NCBI GenBank assembly: GCA_035263125.1
Contig: DATFRP010000126.1
Coordinates: 1 to 51,796 of the forward strand
Origin: Gp6-AA40 sp035263125
GTDB taxonomy: Bacteria > Acidobacteriota > Vicinamibacteria > Vicinamibacterales > UBA2999
Reading direction: 5' to 3'
DNA: 51,796 nt
The notes under the pieces are model-generated. The model was not told where the DNA came from. It did no database searches and saw nothing but the letters and a program-made list of their open reading frames with translations. Made by a program: the position numbers and the translations under genes. Below are positions 50,010 to 51,796 of this stretch, piece after piece. Numbering within the stretch: the first letter of the stretch is position 1; each line of letters begins with the position of its first letter.

Positions 50010-51796
50010 ATGGCTGAGAAGCTCGTCGGACAGAACTACGTCACTCCGGATCTCGTCGCGAAGGTGACGGGACAGAGCAAGTACGCCGAGGACTTTCGCG
50101 CCGAGGGCATGCTCTTCGCGAAGATCCTGTTGAGTCCGCACCCGCACGCGCGCGTCACCCGCATCGATACGAGCGCTGCGATGGCTTTGCCCGGTGTCAA
50201 GGCGATCGTCACTGCTGACGATCTGCCGGCTCCGGCGGACGCGGTCAACGACAACGGTCAGTTGATTCTGGCCAACATCGACGGCGAAGTCGCGCTCACG
50301 AAGGAGCCCGTGTATCAGGGCCAGCCGATTCTGGGTGTGGCAGCGATCGACGAGGTGACGGCAGCCGAGGCGATCGAAAAGATCGAGATCGATTACGAGC
50401 CGCTGCCTTTCGTGGTCGATCCATTGGTCAGCTTGCGTCCGGGCGGCCCCAACGCGCGCACGAAAGGGAACTACTGGTTCATTCCGCCGCCCACACCGCC
50501 TGGGACTCCACCGCCGAAGAGCCCGCCGCGACCCGAGATCCGTGAAATGAAATGGACGGCGGCGGAGCTGAAGGAGGCCGACGCCGGCCGCCTGCCGATG
50601 ATGATGGGCGCACCAGAGGCGTGGGCGCACGGCGATCTCGAGGCTGGCTTCAAGGAAGCCGCGCTCGTGTTGGACGAAACCTTCGTCACCCCCGATACCA
50701 GCCACCAGACGCTCGAGACCCGCACTGCCATGGCCTACTGGCAGAACGGGAAGGTGCACGTGTACACCGGCACGCAGAGCACCGCGCAAACCGTGCTCGG
50801 CATTTCGCGCTGGGCGAGCGTCCCACCCGAGAACGTCGTGGTGGTCAGCGAGTACACCGGTGGCGGATTCGGCAGCAAGATCACCGGCGCAATCTCGCTG
50901 GTGATTCCGGTGCTCCTGTCGAAGAAGGCCAACGCGCCGGTGATGATGCGCATCAGCCGCGAAGAGGAACACTACATCGGCCGCGCGCGTCCGGGCGTGC
51001 GCGGGCGGATGAAGGTCGGCTTCGCGAAGGACGGCCGCATCACCGCGATTGATATGTGCTCGGTCAGCGACAATGGCCCGTTCGAGCGCCAGGGCGACTG
51101 CAACAACACCGGCGTGATCGCGTCGCTGATGTATCAGCCGAAGGCGATGCGCTTCCGCGGCATTTCAGTGTTGACCAACACGCCGCCGCGAGGTCCGCAG
51201 AGTCAGCCAGGCGGCACGCAGTCGCACATGCTGATGGAGCCGGTGATCTCCAAGGCGGCGCGCAAGCTCGGGATCGATCAGGTCGCGATTCGTCGCATCA
51301 ACGCACCGTCTGGCAAGGCACCATTCGGCCCGCCTGGAGGACCGAAGCAGGTTCGCCAGTACGTGACGAGCGCGTTCGTCAAAGAAGCGCTCGACAAGGG
51401 TGCCGCCCAGTTCAACTGGGAGGAGCGTAAGAAGGGCAGCGGCCAGCGCATCGGCTCCAAAGTGCGCGGGGTGGGCGTCGCGGTGAGCACATACAGCGCC
51501 GGCTCTACGGGCTACGACGGCCTCTTCGTCATGAAACCGGACGGACGTTTGTACATCCAGTCCGGCATCGGCAATCACGGCACCGAGTCGGTGAGCGACT
51601 GTCACCGTGTGTCGGCGGAGATCCTTGGCGTCCCATGGGAGAAAGTCGTGCTGACATGGGGCGACACGGCGAAGAACCTGCCGTGGACCTGCAATAGCGG
51701 CGGCAGCCAGACGGTCCACGCCATGACACGCGCGGCTCACGCGGCCGGCATGGACGCGAAGAAGAAGCTGCAGGAGATCGCGGCGAAAGATCTCGG
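50010..51796 (+). CDS. Molybdopterin-binding large subunit of the xanthine dehydrogenase family (partial)
   Basis: The frame is open to the window edge; 595 codons are visible (start ATG 50010). It begins VGQNYVTPDLVAKVTGQSKY and contains ALPGVKAIVTADDLP, QTLETRTAMAYW, GGGFGSKI and TPPRGPQSQPGG, typical of molybdenum hydroxylase large subunits. A Pro-rich insert (about residues 155-175) is present. The active-site Glu near the C-terminus lies beyond the window. With the upstream [2Fe-2S] subunit it should hydroxylate an aldehyde or heterocycle in the periplasm. Confidence 0.93.
   Translation, partial: MAEKLVGQNYVTPDLVAKVTGQSKYAEDFRAEGMLFAKILLSPHPHARVTRIDTSAAMALPGVKAIVTADDLPAPADAVNDNGQLILANIDGEVALTKEPVYQGQPILGVAAIDEVTAAEAIEKIEIDYEPLPFVVDPLVSLRPGGPNARTKGNYWFIPPPTPPGTPPPKSPPRPEIREMKWTAAELKEADAGRLPMMMGAPEAWAHGDLEAGFKEAALVLDETFVTPDTSHQTLETRTAMAYWQNGKVHVYTGTQSTAQTVLGISRWASVPPENVVVVSEYTGGGFGSKITGAISLVIPVLLSKKANAPVMMRISREEEHYIGRARPGVRGRMKVGFAKDGRITAIDMCSVSDNGPFERQGDCNNTGVIASLMYQPKAMRFRGISVLTNTPPRGPQSQPGGTQSHMLMEPVISKAARKLGIDQVAIRRINAPSGKAPFGPPGGPKQVRQYVTSAFVKEALDKGAAQFNWEERKKGSGQRIGSKVRGVGVAVSTYSAGSTGYDGLFVMKPDGRLYIQSGIGNHGTESVSDCHRVSAEILGVPWEKVVLTWGDTAKNLPWTCNSGGSQTVHAMTRAAHAAGMDAKKKLQEIAAKDL

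Overview
The window is chromosomal DNA from a GC-rich bacterium, most likely an Acidobacteriota member of the Vicinamibacteria type. The lineage call is inferred from gene families, not from a marker gene. Those families are an Oar-like TonB-dependent receptor with an N-terminal carboxypeptidase-regulatory domain, a VWFA protein of the acidobacterial kind, many Tat/Sec-exported oxidoreductases, three paralogues of an exported family with 'PRTP.G.PD..G' and 'GDTLVVE' motifs, and PQQ/sorbosone-type dehydrogenases. There is no phage, insertion sequence or CRISPR array. Strong GC3 bias produces many long antisense ORFs, which I treat as shadows.

Layout: 0-10.7 kb is mainly + strand: a MetE-like protein, a long palindromic repeat, a YVTN propeller/phosphoesterase, an esterase-like protein with an altered nucleophile elbow, a DUF3891-Crp/Fnr pair, three exported proteins including a sorbosone-dehydrogenase-like enzyme, and an Old Yellow Enzyme overlapping tail-to-tail with a P450 (10.7-12.1 kb). 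At 12.3-19.3 kb come a small zincin-like protein and a TonB receptor followed by a tight set: Tat-exported FAD amine oxidase, signal-peptide-bearing RidA protein and small cytochrome c. These look like an exported amine/imine oxidation module. At 19.4-28.2 kb are an FKBP lipoprotein, a di-heme peroxidase, an EF-hand protein, an OmpR/histidine-kinase/HtrA operon closed by a strong terminator, and a membrane Ser/Thr kinase.

From 28.2 to 30.1 kb the DNA is accessory-like: tRNA-Leu(GAG) with its own promoter, two copies of a ~100-bp palindrome-rich repeat, a GIY-YIG endonuclease gene, a cold-shock gene and a 5'-truncated second GIY-YIG copy. At 30.1-43.4 kb there is an exported protein, a RapA-like SNF2 ATPase, a three-gene VWFA/unknown/TonB operon with a frameshifted TonB, a PQQ dehydrogenase and small exported proteins. 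At 43.5-48.0 kb lies a 1505-residue SF1 helicase fused to a Vsr/DUF559-like nuclease, a candidate single-gene defence system. The window ends with a serine-hydrolase gene reduced to its two ends, a lipoprotein and the start of a Tat-linked molybdenum hydroxylase operon.

The best candidates for undescribed biology are the exported amine oxidase-RidA-cytochrome module, the GIY-YIG gene with its adjoining palindromic repeats, the solitary helicase-nuclease, and a pair of start-proximal hairpins with identical geometry but different stem sequences.
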